From Nitrosospira sp. Nsp11 (GTDB taxonomy: Bacteria; Pseudomonadota; Gammaproteobacteria; Burkholderiales; Nitrosomonadaceae), in the NCBI RefSeq assembly GCF_900142705.1, contig NZ_FRBV01000005.1, positions 153,668 through 217,667 of the forward strand: a stretch of DNA of 64,000 nt. Direction: 5' to 3'. A model generated the notes under the pieces. It saw only the letters and a program-made list of their open reading frames with translations. It made no database searches and had not been told where the DNA came from. Made by a program: the position numbers and the translations under genes. Below are positions 1 to 8,917 of this stretch, piece by piece (position 1 is the first letter of the stretch; every line of letters begins with the position of its first letter).

Positions 1-391
1 GACTGTCGAGGCCAGCCAGCTGGCAGGGCTTAAATCATCCAGCGAGGAAGTCAAGGCGCTCGCTCATCAAGTTGCATATGAGCACTCGAACGTGAATCAG
101 GCGGTCGCCGAGTTGACAACCAGGCTTGAGCTGGCCTCCCGGCATAGCCCGATCAGTCAGGAGCTGAAGGCCGATGGTGAAAACCGCCTTGCCGGACTGA
201 AAAGTGCATCTGACGACGAATTTGACAAGGCATACATCGACCAGGTAGTCGCTTTTCACCAGAACCTGCTCGATTTGATTGACAATACACTGATGCCCAA
301 CGTCAAGAATCAGGAACTGGCAGCGCTATTATTCGGCTTATTCGCGCCCCTGTCCGACCATCTCGAGCGCGCCCAGCAGATTCAGAAATAG
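1..391 (+). CDS. DUF4142 family protein, C-terminal part
   Basis: Only the last 129 codons are in the window; the frame is open from base 2 to a TAG at 389-391, so the gene starts upstream of the edge. The visible part is helical and fits the ferritin-like, four-helix DUF4142 family (putative periplasmic or membrane proteins): a stretch 'EFDKAYIDQVVAFHQ' followed by a final helix ending in 'LSDHLERAQQI' is characteristic. The function of this family is not established. It is followed after 95 bases by the P-type ATPase gene on the same strand. Family assignment is from recognised motifs; no catalytic residues are evident. Confidence 0.8.
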   Translation, partial: TVEASQLAGLKSSSEEVKALAHQVAYEHSNVNQAVAELTTRLELASRHSPISQELKADGENRLAGLKSASDDEFDKAYIDQVVAFHQNLLDLIDNTLMPNVKNQELAALLFGLFAPLSDHLERAQQIQK

Positions 392-486
392 CAGAATAAA
401 GCTTGGGCTTGGGCAATCCCAAGCTTATCCACTGCATGAACTCTCATGCTCGGCCTCCAATTACGAGAGCATCTTGAACCAGGCGG

Positions 487-3333
487 ATGAATACAGCACA
501 TCCTGAGCAAGATCAGAAGATCTTTTACCAGCAAGAGATTGAGAACGTATTGATCGTGCTCGCCATAGACGCGCAGCGCGGCTTGAGCGAGGGGGAAGCG
601 CGGGCACGGCTCGATAGATATGGGAAGAACGAGCTGGAGGCCGAAAAACCTGTTCCCCGGTGGAAGAAATTCCTCGCCCAATTTCAAAATGTACTGGTTA
701 TGCTGCTGCTGATTGCAACGGCGATCTCCACGGGATTGTGGCTGTACGAACGCGAATCGGCGTGGCCCTATGAAGCGACCGCCATATTCGCGGTCGTGTT
801 GCTGAACGCGCTCATGGGCTACATACAGGAATCACGAGCGGAGGAAGCGGTAGCTGCGCTACGCCAGATGTCGGCGGCGCACGCACATGTTATTCGCGAT
901 AGCGCCCAGCGAAGCATTCCTGCAACCGATCTCGTGCCCGGCGACATCATTCTCGTCGAGGAGGGCGATACCATTCCCGCGGACGCCCGGCTGATCGAGT
1001 CCGCTGCGCTCCAGACGGCGGAGGCGGCGCTCACCGGCGAAAGCCTGCCTGCATCAAAAGACACGCTTACGATCAGGGAAGATGTCGAACTCGGCGACCG
1101 CCGCAACATGATCTTCAGCGGTACCGCGGTGGCTTCCGGGCACGGGCGTGCGGTGGTCGTGGCAACGGGAATGCAAACTCAGATGGGGCACATTGCCGGG
1201 ATGCTGAAAAATACGCCGGCAGAGATAACACCGCTACAAAAAGAACTAACGCACGTAGGCAAACTGCTGGGAATCATCGTTGTCGTTATCGCCATTGTGA
1301 TGATAGCGGCCATTATCACTGTCGAAAATGTAAGCGGCGCCGCGGCTCTTTTCGACGTGCTTATCCTTGGGGTAGCGCTGGCTGTCGCGGCAATACCCGA
1401 AGGTCTGCCTGCGGTGGTAACCGCCGTCCTATCCCTCGGCGTACAGCGCATGGCAGCCAGAAATGCCATTGTCCGCCACCTCCCGGCCGTCGAAACGCTC
1501 GGCTCGGCAACTGTCATCGCCTCCGATAAAACAGGTACGTTGACCAAAAACGAAATGACCGTGCGTACCATCGTCACCGCAAGCGGGCGTATGTCCGTGG
1601 GCGGCGTGGGCTATGCACCGGAAGGAAAGGTAGCCCAAGTGGGTCCGCATGAAGATGAAGAGCCCGGCCCATACGAAAACAGGATGATTGAGGGCATACT
1701 GCGAAACGAACTGGAACAAGCGCTTACCATCGCCGACCGCGCCAATAATGCCGCTTTACAAGAGCATGATGGGCACTGGAGCGTACAGGGGGATCCCACG
1801 GAGGGAGCGCTCATCGTAGCGGCGCGTAAAGCAGGACTGGAAGTTGGGGTGCTCAATGCGCGTTTTGAACGTGTTGCCGAAATACCCTTCTCATCCGAGC
1901 GCAAGCTGATGACGACAATTCATACCGACGACCTAAAGCGGGAGCAACTGATCGCATTCACCAAAGGCGCGCCGGACCTGCTGCTTGGGCGCTGCTCTTA
2001 CGAGCTTGTGGGAAGCGAGACAAAAGCTTTGGAGCCTGATCGCCGTGCAGCGATCAGGAAAATGAATGAAGAGCTTGCGGGCGAAGCCTTACGCACCCTC
2101 GGGGTTGCTTTCCGCTTGTTGCCGCCTGACGCTTTCCAGATCGATGATGTGGACGAACGCGTCGAGCAAGACCTCGTGTTCGCCGGACTGATCGGCATGA
2201 TCGATCCACCGCGTGAAGAGGCAAAGGAAGCCGTCGCCCGCGCTAAGAGGGCCGGAATACGCCCGATAATGATAACCGGGGACCATCCGGTCACTGCGGG
2301 GGTTATTGCGGCCGACCTTGGCATAGCGGGAAATGCGCGGGCCGTTACCGGCGCCCAGCTTGAGAGGCTTTCGGACGATGCTCTCGACCAGACGGTAAAA
2401 GAGGTATCGGTTTACGCGCGCGTCAGCCCCGAGCACAAGCTGCGCATCGTAAAAGCGTTGCAGCGAGGCGGTGCGGTGGTGGCGATGACTGGAGATGGCG
2501 TAAACGACGCGCCTGCCTTGAAGACTGCCGATATCGGCATAGCAATGGGCATCATGGGGACCGATGTTTCGAAGGCTGCTGCCGATATGGTACTTGCGGA
2601 CGACAACTTCGCTTCAATCGTTGCGGCTGTCGAAGAAGGACGCGCCATTTTCTCCAACATCAGAAAGTTCTTGCGCTATCTTCTGTCGTCGAATATCGGT
2701 GAAGTGTTCACCATGTTCTTCGGTGTGCTGTTGATGGATGTCATCGGGCTGAAGGCCGAGGGACAAACCATAGCGCTCCCGTTGCTGGCGACGCAACTCC
2801 TGTGGATCAACCTTGTGACGGATGGCGCACCCGCGCTAGCCCTTGGCGTCGACCCCGCTGACGCCGGTGTAATGCGCAAGACGCCCCGGCCGAAAGGCGA
2901 AGGCGTCATCACGTCCCGGATGTGGTTTGGCATCCTGTTCACTGGCATCGTGATGGCAACCGGTACCCTGCTGGTGCTCGACGCCAGCTTGCCCGGCGGG
3001 TTCATGGACGGTTCGGGCAGCATGCGCTACGCGCAGACGATGGCGTTTACAACCCTGGTGATGTTTTCACTTTTCACCGTTTTCAACGCCCGATCCGACG
3101 AGCAGAGCGCATTCGTCGGGCTATTCACTAATAAATGGCTGTGGGCCGCTGTTATGCTGGCGCTCGTGTTACAAGTGGCAGTGGTTTACATACCCGTTCT
3201 GCAACAGGCGTTTTCCACCGTAAGCCTGAGCTTTGGAGATTGGCTGCTTTGCGCGGCCGTGGCAAGCTCGGTGCTTTGGTTGCGTGAACTCAGCAAACTG
3301 ATACTGCGCATGGCACGGCGTCGTCGTGGTTAA
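487..3333 (+). CDS. SERCA/PMCA-like calcium-transporting P-type ATPase (P2 type)
   Basis: A 948-residue inner-membrane pump, full length for the family. Order: N-terminal cation-ATPase domain (about 1-75), membrane pair M1-M2, actuator domain with TGES at 183-186, M3-M4 containing PEGLP at 304-308, phosphorylation loop with catalytic Asp347 in DKTGTLT, nucleotide-binding domain, hinge TGDGVNDAP starting at 668, then six C-terminal membrane helices. The residues that bind Ca2+ in SERCA have counterparts: Glu of PEGLP, N and E of 'SSNIGEVF' in M5, and N, T and D of 'INLVTDGAPA' in M6. It therefore most likely exports Ca2+ (Mn2+ is possible) using ATP. ATG start at 487; a weak purine-rich site (caggcgg) precedes it. 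No partner gene is adjacent. Confidence 0.93.
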   Translation: MNTAHPEQDQKIFYQQEIENVLIVLAIDAQRGLSEGEARARLDRYGKNELEAEKPVPRWKKFLAQFQNVLVMLLLIATAISTGLWLYERESAWPYEATAIFAVVLLNALMGYIQESRAEEAVAALRQMSAAHAHVIRDSAQRSIPATDLVPGDIILVEEGDTIPADARLIESAALQTAEAALTGESLPASKDTLTIREDVELGDRRNMIFSGTAVASGHGRAVVVATGMQTQMGHIAGMLKNTPAEITPLQKELTHVGKLLGIIVVVIAIVMIAAIITVENVSGAAALFDVLILGVALAVAAIPEGLPAVVTAVLSLGVQRMAARNAIVRHLPAVETLGSATVIASDKTGTLTKNEMTVRTIVTASGRMSVGGVGYAPEGKVAQVGPHEDEEPGPYENRMIEGILRNELEQALTIADRANNAALQEHDGHWSVQGDPTEGALIVAARKAGLEVGVLNARFERVAEIPFSSERKLMTTIHTDDLKREQLIAFTKGAPDLLLGRCSYELVGSETKALEPDRRAAIRKMNEELAGEALRTLGVAFRLLPPDAFQIDDVDERVEQDLVFAGLIGMIDPPREEAKEAVARAKRAGIRPIMITGDHPVTAGVIAADLGIAGNARAVTGAQLERLSDDALDQTVKEVSVYARVSPEHKLRIVKALQRGGAVVAMTGDGVNDAPALKTADIGIAMGIMGTDVSKAAADMVLADDNFASIVAAVEEGRAIFSNIRKFLRYLLSSNIGEVFTMFFGVLLMDVIGLKAEGQTIALPLLATQLLWINLVTDGAPALALGVDPADAGVMRKTPRPKGEGVITSRMWFGILFTGIVMATGTLLVLDASLPGGFMDGSGSMRYAQTMAFTTLVMFSLFTVFNARSDEQSAFVGLFTNKWLWAAVMLALVLQVAVVYIPVLQQAFSTVSLSFGDWLLCAAVASSVLWLRELSKLILRMARRRRG

Positions 3334-3597
3334 CAATTTGATTATCTACAAGGTCGCTTCGCTGTTTGACCTATCGGCAATTTCTCGCCCCGCTTGATGG
3401 ACTCTACCGGCAGCTATGCGCGCCATCGAACAGACAGCCGCACGTGAAAATTTATAATCAGTGCCTTATCGATGCCGTTCACCATTCCCCTGGCGACGCT
3501 ATCCCCGCAGTTGGGCTCATAGTCAGCCAAGTCACTTCAGGTGATGGGGAGTGAATTTTGTACGTTATGACGAACAAAACAATCAGGGGGAATAAAT

Positions 3598-4125
3598 ATG
3601 TCTGAATTAGTTGTAGTGGGCTTTGAAAACGCCGAAGAAGCCGATCGTGTACTGTTGAGGCTCAGCAGGTTAAAAAAAGAATACCTTCTGGATCTCGAGG
3701 ACGCGGTGGTCGTCGTTCGCGATGATGAGGGCAAGGTCCATCTCAAACAAAGCATTAATCTCGCTACCGCCGGCGCGACGTCTGGTTTTCTTTCCGGTGG
3801 CCTCTGGGGCACGCTGGTCGGATTGCTATTCCTTAACCCGTTTGCCGGATTCGTACTCGGCGGCGCTATTGGCGTCGGAGCAGGGGCACTGTCAGGCTCT
3901 CTAATGGATTATGGCATCAACGATGACTTCATCAAGTCATTGGGCAGCACCATTCCGAATAACTCTTCGGCGCTTTTCATTCTCGTGCGCAAGGCACAGC
4001 CGGAAAAAGTCCTGGCTGAACTCTCCGGCGTTACCGGCAAGGTACTACGTACATCCCTGTCTCCTGATCAGGAGAGGAAGCTTCAGGAAGCGCTGGCGGG
4101 CTCAACAGGGGCAGCCAAAACATAG
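3598..4125 (+). CDS. DUF1269 family membrane protein
   Basis: 175 residues. The N-terminus is a soluble alpha/beta segment ('VVVGFENAEEADRVLLRL'), followed by a glycine-rich hydrophobic stretch at about 58-105 that probably forms two membrane helices or a hairpin, then a second soluble segment. This is the DUF1269 pattern, a family of unknown function frequent in proteobacteria and often linked to stress responses. The start is well set by a G-rich ribosome site (GGGGGAA) 6-7 bases before ATG. It is preceded by a 264-base non-coding gap after the Ca2+ ATPase and followed by a likely intrinsic terminator at 4254-4281. Confidence 0.85.
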   Translation: MSELVVVGFENAEEADRVLLRLSRLKKEYLLDLEDAVVVVRDDEGKVHLKQSINLATAGATSGFLSGGLWGTLVGLLFLNPFAGFVLGGAIGVGAGALSGSLMDYGINDDFIKSLGSTIPNNSSALFILVRKAQPEKVLAELSGVTGKVLRTSLSPDQERKLQEALAGSTGAAKT

Positions 4126-4253
4126 CCTTTTGAATTTTAGCCGAGAGCCGATTTGGGTTCCGGCGCAATGAACGCAATGTTCATAATATCTTGCTCGTCG
4201 CCCGAAAGCTGTTTATACAGCATCCAGGTAATGCGTTTAACCCATGCACGGAA

Positions 4254-4281
4254 GAAGTCAGGGGCCTGGCTGACTTTTTTA
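4254..4281 (+). terminator. Rho-independent terminator
   Basis: Hairpin AGTCAG (4256-4261), loop GGGCCTGG, CTGACT (4270-4275) followed directly by a run of T to 4280. It lies between two convergent genes and reads as a terminator for the DUF1269 gene about 130 bases upstream. Confidence 0.6.
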
Positions 4282-4345
4282 TAAACTGCACTCCCTGGGG
4301 TTATCGATAAGGTTATATTTACGCCTGGCAGTCAAGACCCGGCGA

Positions 4346-4792
4346 TCAAAGCATGGATTTGGCCTGGTCGAGTATCTTGTTGCATACTTTCTTGATCGCC
4401 TTGGCCTTCAGGCCAGCCATACTCAAATCAACGCTCTGGCCGCCACTGCCAGTAAGGAGGCCATTCACGCCGTTGATATAGTCGGGGTTGTTCTGGGCTG
4501 GCTGATCCTCGCTACCGGAAAGTTTTCCCATCAACTGATCCTTGACGGGAGCGGCATTTTCACCGCTCAGGTAATTATTCTTGACGCAGTATTCGATAAC
4601 CCCTGCGGCATTGCCAGTACTTCCTGCCGTTATGGATGACAACGACCCCAGGGAAGAGGCTGCGCCGCCGATATCGCTCCCGCCCATGATGCCTTTCAAT
4701 TGACCCAAGTTTTGCGCTGCAACGGAACCGGAGAATATCGCTATAGCAATGCTGCCGCCTAATAACAAGGGATGACGCCTGGAAATATTCAT
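4346..4792 (-). CDS. DUF2501 family secreted protein (YjjA-like)
   Basis: 148 residues with a clear Sec signal peptide (positively charged start 'MNISRRH', hydrophobic core, cleavage near 'SVAAQ' at residues 23-27). The mature part is Gly/Ser-rich, then has 'YCVKNNYL' and a C-terminal 'KKVCNKILDQAKSML' helix, giving two conserved cysteines. This is the DUF2501/YjjA pattern; no activity is known. An upstream extension of the reading frame exists, but the start at 4792 is preferred: a GGAGG site sits 8-9 bases before it and the signal peptide begins there. It is convergent with the DUF1269 gene and lies 46 bases downstream of the flavin-barrel gene, possibly co-transcribed with it. Confidence 0.8.
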   Translation of the reverse strand: MNISRRHPLLLGGSIAIAIFSGSVAAQNLGQLKGIMGGSDIGGAASSLGSLSSITAGSTGNAAGVIEYCVKNNYLSGENAAPVKDQLMGKLSGSEDQPAQNNPDYINGVNGLLTGSGGQSVDLSMAGLKAKAIKKVCNKILDQAKSML

Positions 4793-4838
4793 TCGATCTT
4801 TCCTCCGGAATGTTAACAAACTGCTGTGATGAGGCGCA

Positions 4839-5348
4839 TCATGGTGCCGGTAAATTCCGCAAGACCGCGATCTGGCGGTACCAGCGGGCAAGAACGGCTT
4901 CCGGCTCGTGCAGGGAAAAAGTCAAGCCGGACTCCACGTCTGCATAACGCGACAAATGCTTGTGTATGCGCTGTACCTGTCCTTCGAAAATAGCGAGCGC
5001 AACGCCAGCAGCTTTACTCTCACCCAGCTTTCGCATTTTCATCCTTATTTCACACATGCCGCGGTCGAGCGGCATGGTCAGCGTCGAGCGGCCGTCATGA
5101 GCCATATTGGTGGCAGTACCCGAACTCGGAAAGATAATGAGTCGGATATGCCCGTCCGGCAGCACTAGCATCTCACCGGCGCTGAGCAGGGCGACGTGAG
5201 GCCAGCCGTCCGAATCCACAGTAAAGAGCTGGAGAGCAACATTTTTGGTGGCCAGGTCTTCCCCATTCAAATAGATGGAAATTTCATGGGGAATGTCAAC
5301 CCGCGATATTTCAGTTGGCGGCAGGTAAAGCGGGTTGGCTTCGCTCAT
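4839..5348 (-). CDS. Pyridoxamine 5'-phosphate oxidase-related split-barrel protein
   Basis: 169 residues, cytoplasmic, with no signal peptide. The sequence runs as alternating strands: 'LFTVDSDGWPHVALLSAGEM' (the barrel entrance typical of FMN-binding split barrels), 'IRLIIFPSSGTATNM' and 'RSTLTMPLDRGMCEIRMK', followed by a helix and a final strand. This matches the PNPOx-like superfamily, which includes FMN- or F420-dependent oxidoreductases and haem-binding stress proteins; the substrate cannot be told. True PdxH motifs are not obvious, so it should not be called pdxH. Start ATG at 5348; a second gene (DUF2501) follows closely on the same strand. Confidence 0.75.
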   Translation of the reverse strand: MSEANPLYLPPTEISRVDIPHEISIYLNGEDLATKNVALQLFTVDSDGWPHVALLSAGEMLVLPDGHIRLIIFPSSGTATNMAHDGRSTLTMPLDRGMCEIRMKMRKLGESKAAGVALAIFEGQVQRIHKHLSRYADVESGLTFSLHEPEAVLARWYRQIAVLRNLPAP

Positions 5349-5567
5349 GTTGGTTTCGTCCGCACTGATAGGTTACAACTTACCACTTAAACCTAGCACA
5401 GGCTCAATCCATCGTCAACGTAGATATCGGATATTGCGATACCGCGAAGTACGAAGTCTATGGCGAAAGCAGAATGCGATTGCGCAACGGCTACGGGAAG
5501 CCGCAAAGATTAAAAAAGCCAATCCTGTTTTAAAGCTACCGGATCCATTTTCACATACGCGAAATAG

Positions 5568-5792
5568 CTACATAAAATTACCCGCTTGCGCTGGTTGCCG
5601 ATAATTTAAGGTGGCTTCGAGGATTGACTGTGCTCGCGGCGTGTTGCCGCGCATTGAATTGCGGCCATCGGTTACGATCTCTTTTGCAATAGCATAAATA
5701 GCAGCCTCGCCATTTAAGCCAGGGCAATCCAAGAAATATTTTTCTTGCTCTACCGGCATCCCTCCCGGCATGTATAAGGCGAGTTTTTTCAC
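5568..5792 (-). CDS. Small hypothetical protein
   Basis: 74 residues from a GTG start at 5792. It is not recognised. The composition is protein-like ('YFLDCPGLNGEAAIYAIAKE') with no membrane segment or signal peptide and one cysteine. The ribosome site is weak (ccagg). It lies divergently from the lipoprotein gene at 5916, with about 120 bases between. It may be a real small gene or a chance frame. Confidence 0.35.
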   Translation of the reverse strand: MKKLALYMPGGMPVEQEKYFLDCPGLNGEAAIYAIAKEIVTDGRNSMRGNTPRAQSILEATLNYRQPAQAGNFM

Positions 5793-5915
5793 AGCCTGGT
5801 ATGCGAAAACAGAAAAGACACGAACAATGATGAGCAGGATGAAACAAGCTCATACGCCAGCTCATCAATATCCTGATAAAATTCAGCCCCTTTTACTTTT
5901 CCTCAAGGGCGTTGC

Positions 5916-6422
5916 ATGAATCCAGTCTTTAATCGATACGTGTCCGGTTTTTTCATTGCGCTGTTTCTCTCAGGATGCGCCATATACACACCGAAGAAGA
6001 TGTATGAAAGTGAAATAAAAAGTAAAAAGGATGTTGCAACAATTCTTGGGCTGAATTACAGCGAGACCTGGAACTACCATATACGGGTAGCAGTGCAGAA
6101 GGTTGACGGAAATGCTGTATTTTCCAGCTGGCTGCCGGAATTGATCCCGTTTGTAATTGAGGTTGATCCTGGAGCACATTGGCTAGGGATATTCGCAACT
6201 TACGGGAACGGCATGCACTATGTCTTTCATCCAAAACAGCCAACAATTCAAGTAGACGTCGAAGCAGGACAGGTATACCAGATAGATGCCCAGAATATGG
6301 GCGCTTCCGCGGTATACGTGTTGCGGCACATAGGAAGCCACGAGGAGTACGAGGACTACCTTTTAAAACATCCGGAATATAAGCAAGGCGCATTTCTTTC
6401 CAAAATGGAATACAACAAATAA
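5916..6422 (+). CDS. Putative lipoprotein of unknown function
   Basis: 168 residues. The N-terminus is a lipoprotein signal: charged 'MNPVFNRY', hydrophobic core, lipobox L-S-G-C with Cys at about residue 21. The residue after Cys is Ala, compatible with sorting to the outer membrane. The mature part is beta-rich ('HWLGIFATYGNGMHYVF', 'IQVDVEAGQVYQIDAQ') and resembles small periplasm-facing lipoproteins of unknown role. No enzymatic motif is visible. It stands alone between two non-coding stretches. Confidence 0.72.
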   Translation: MNPVFNRYVSGFFIALFLSGCAIYTPKKMYESEIKSKKDVATILGLNYSETWNYHIRVAVQKVDGNAVFSSWLPELIPFVIEVDPGAHWLGIFATYGNGMHYVFHPKQPTIQVDVEAGQVYQIDAQNMGASAVYVLRHIGSHEEYEDYLLKHPEYKQGAFLSKMEYNK

Positions 6423-6826
6423 TTTTTACCGCCTCCATTCCAAACTGACTGCCGCTCCGTCCGATTTCACAATAAGTAAATGCGCAGGAAATTCCTGCAC
6501 GCGCTACCTCATGACCTGTTTTTGCACATGCGAAAACAGAATAAGTATCAGGTAAGCTCTAGCAGAAAAGCCCCAAACTCGGGCGGTCGGCTTGGAATGT
6601 ATTATCGGCAAGGAAGAAATGGGATGTTGACATGAAAAGTGCGACCCCAGTAGTCCGCTTGCGGCGTTCGCTCTGGGTTAGAGCGACTGGAGCTGATAAA
6701 ATGTTTGTAAAGCTGGATCTGCCACAAGGTAATCATTTATTTCGGGATAAGCGGAGCAAGGCTTTATTAAAGCGACTAGAATCTGGCGGATGACGCCTCT
6801 CAATTGAATCCGGAGTACCGAATCTA
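6423..6826. other. Non-coding stretch before ubiX-like gene
   Basis: About 400 bases with no convincing gene. The only structure seen is a 15-base palindrome GCAGGAAATTCCTGC at 6484-6498. The promoter of the downstream gene presumably lies here but no clear -35/-10 pair was identified. Confidence 0.5.
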
Positions 6827-7432
6827 ATGGTCCCATCACCCAAACAGAGACTTATCGTAGGCATAAGCGGCGCTACCGGGATCATTTATGCGGTGCGAGC
6901 CCTCAAAGTGCTTCGTACCATCGGCATCGAAACACATCTGATCGTCAGCCGTGCCGCCGACCTGACGCGGGCGTACGAAACCGATCTCAGCAGGGAGGAA
7001 CTGGCCGCCATGGCCGATCATGCGTACAACATCAAGGACGTGGCAGCCCCGATCTCATCAGGTTCGTTTAAGACGATGGGAATGCTCATTGCCCCCGCAT
7101 CGATGCGGTCGGTCGGAGAAATAGCCACGGGCGTTACCTCCTCGCTCCTGACGCGCGCTGCCGACGTCGTACTCAAGGAACGGCGTCGATTAGTGCTGAT
7201 GGTCCGCGAAGCACCGCTGAACCTGATTCATTTGCGCAACATGGCAACCATTACAGAGGCCGGTGGAATCATCTTTCCCCCCGTGCCCGCGTTCTACTCA
7301 AGGCCCACCACACTGGAAGAGGTGATCGATCAATCCGTCGGGCGGGCTCTCGACCAGTTTGGCATCAATACGGATATATTCCCGCGATGGGGAGAAGGCC
7401 TCCGCAACAAGATGACTCGCCAAAATGAGTAA
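6827..7432 (+). CDS. ubiX: UbiX/Pad1-type flavin prenyltransferase
   Basis: 201 residues, cytoplasmic flavoprotein of the UbiX/Pad1 family. It joins a dimethylallyl group to FMN, making the prenylated cofactor needed by UbiD-type decarboxylases, as in ubiquinone synthesis. Signatures: the FMN-binding start 'LIVGISGATGIIYAVRAL' (residues 9-26), 'PISSGSF' (about 73-79), 'LIAPASMRSVGEIATG' and 'REAPLNLIHLRNM' with the conserved Arg/Glu pair, and 'PVPAFYSRPTTLEE' near the C-terminus. Length is normal. No ubiD homologue is in the window, so whether the target is UbiD or another decarboxylase is open. Confidence 0.9.
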   Translation: MVPSPKQRLIVGISGATGIIYAVRALKVLRTIGIETHLIVSRAADLTRAYETDLSREELAAMADHAYNIKDVAAPISSGSFKTMGMLIAPASMRSVGEIATGVTSSLLTRAADVVLKERRRLVLMVREAPLNLIHLRNMATITEAGGIIFPPVPAFYSRPTTLEEVIDQSVGRALDQFGINTDIFPRWGEGLRNKMTRQNE

Positions 7433-7836
7433 CACCATATAGCTACCGCTCCTTATCTCACCCGTCCCTATCATCGTCAGGCTCATGAGTATTTCCCGGC
7501 TTTAGCTCCCCTGTCGAGCCTCAATTCGAGGTTGTCCCCCTCCTCCAGCTTCTGTCGTTTGCCCGGTAAAGAGTCGTCGGTGGGATTTATTGTTGACTAA
7601 GCCACTGCCTCCCCTCCGTATTAGGTTCTATGACGAAGCCCTAAGCACACGGGTGAGAACGCCCTAAGGCTTGCAGGGAAACACGATACGAATGGGAAAA
7701 GAAATTCCTGAATAAGTTGCTTATGTGCGCTGGCGCGCAGAAAACCACAATGAGTCAGGGGAGAATTGATGACAAGTGGACGCGGCTATCCAGCTTCGCG
7801 TTATTCCATCAATAACCCGATATTCAAGGAAACGAA
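7433..7836. other. Non-coding stretch after ubiX-like gene
   Basis: About 400 bases with no supported gene; the longer open frames here have no ribosome site and atypical composition. It presumably holds the promoter of the tiny membrane-protein gene at 7837. Confidence 0.5.
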
Positions 7837-7911
7837 ATGAACAATATCATCTGGTGGGTAGGCTTCATTGTTATTCTTCTCGCTGTATTGAGTTTCGTCG
7901 GGCTGCGTTAA
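7837..7911 (+). CDS. 24-residue single-pass membrane miniprotein
   Basis: A very short gene: ATG at 7837, TAA at 7909-7911, 24 codons. The product is almost entirely a membrane helix ('MNNIIWWVGFIVILLAVLSF') ending in Gly-Leu-Arg. An AAGGA site sits 6 bases before the ATG, and a hairpin follows 10 bases after the stop, so the unit looks complete. Similar 24-30 residue single-helix proteins ending in '..SFxGLR' occur as uncharacterised small proteins in other betaproteobacteria (from memory, not checked). The role is unknown; a regulator or stabiliser of a membrane complex is possible. Confidence 0.72.
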   Translation: MNNIIWWVGFIVILLAVLSFVGLR

Positions 7912-7920
7912 GGAAAAATA

Positions 7921-7946
7921 CCTCGGTGTACTTGTGTACGCCGAGG
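7921..7946 (+). terminator. Stem-loop after the miniprotein gene
   Basis: CCTCGGTGTAC (7921-7931), loop of 4 bases, GTACGCCGAGG (7936-7946): an 11-bp stem with one G-U pair. It is not followed by a T run, so it may be a weak terminator or an mRNA-stabilising 3' hairpin. Confidence 0.5.
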
Positions 7947-8263
7947 GGAATTCCTTGTTCTCGAAGACATGGTCAGCGGACAAAGGCGGAAGGATCACGC
8001 TGTCAGCAAAAGCGGACTCTGACCTGTCAATGTAGCCGACGGAACCGCTGGCCGGCCCGGCCTTCGTGCCGGGGCTCCGCCAGGCGCTTACCACGGGCTA
8101 TACGTCAAGAGCATAAAACGGGGTCCCGCCCCTCCCCCTTCTCTTTTACGCCTCATTCACCCACAGCATCATCACGACTGATTCCCAGGACAATAAACAC
8201 CTGCATAAATTCCCGACCACGAGGCAGGGCAATCCTCTACTCGTCAATTAGCACAACGCAGAG
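7947..8263. other. Non-coding stretch
   Basis: About 320 bases between the miniprotein hairpin and the EexN-like gene. A G+C-rich part near 8040-8100 has short inverted repeats (gccggcccggcc). No gene is supported. Confidence 0.4.
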
Positions 8264-8566
8264 TCAGTTGGGACTGGGAAGAGTGGGCACCGTTCTGACC
8301 CCTTCGCTTGACGTTCCCCACTTGGCGTTGGCTTTCACGTTATTTTCCGCGCGGCTCGCGTTCACGCAATTGGGGGTTGCGTCAATGCTGCGCGGACTAT
8401 TCTTGCATTCATTCAGCTTCGCAGCACGCTCGGGGTCATTTGCTTCATACCAGTCAACCGGGCGGACTTCTTCCTGCGGCTGATGGGTTTCACAACCCAT
8501 CAGCGTCATTAGCAATAGCGCCCCCACTGCCATGGAAACAGCCGTCACTGTCTTTTTTGTATTCAT
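8264..8566 (-). CDS. EexN-family lipoprotein (entry-exclusion-like)
   Basis: 100 residues. A lipoprotein signal peptide with core 'VGALLLMTLMGC' puts the acylated Cys at residue 25. The mature domain has the EexN pattern: 'VDWYEANDPERAAKLNEC', then 'CVNASRAE', with the two conserved cysteines spaced as in TrbK/EexN entry-exclusion proteins of conjugative elements, and a short disordered C-tail. In plasmids these block redundant DNA transfer; here no transfer genes are visible, so an orphan or domesticated copy is likely. It is transcribed leftward at the edge of the prophage-like island. Confidence 0.75.
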   Translation of the reverse strand: MNTKKTVTAVSMAVGALLLMTLMGCETHQPQEEVRPVDWYEANDPERAAKLNECKNSPRSIDATPNCVNASRAENNVKANAKWGTSSEGVRTVPTLPSPN

Positions 8567-8708
8567 GATTTTCGCTCTTTAATATGCGCATTAACAATTC
8601 AGACTCGTGCTCTCGGAGGATGCGTAAGCATAGGGCCTGCTCTACTTTTCCTGCACCAGGAACACAAACACATCCTCGATCGTGTAGCTGGCAGGTGGAT
8701 GGAGGCTG

Positions 8709-8747
8709 AAAACCGGGCTTATCGGGATCAACGATGAGCCCGGTTTT
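8709..8747 (-). terminator. Probable terminator of the leftward early-gene run
   Basis: AAAACCGGGCT (8709-8719) and AGCCCGGTTTT (8737-8747) form a perfect 11-bp stem. Read leftward it ends in T residues and lies 170 bases after the stop of the last phage-like gene (8918). The rest of 8567-8917 shows no gene. Confidence 0.6.
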
Positions 8748-8917
8748 GCCCTACCCCATCCTTTGTCATCAGGACAACATCCGATAAGGCCGGGGGCAGC
8801 GACGACCGGAGGTCTTGTCTATTTCATTTTGAGCATTACATGACACAAATTGTTGCTCTGTGCGCTAGCGAACCTATAGGTGAAGATGCGGTTGGGCTTA
8901 CATAACCACGCCGCCAG

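Noticed and set aside
7776..8483. 235-residue open frame across the miniprotein and EexN region
   Set aside because: No ribosome site, Ser/Arg-rich composition, and overlaps two better-supported genes.
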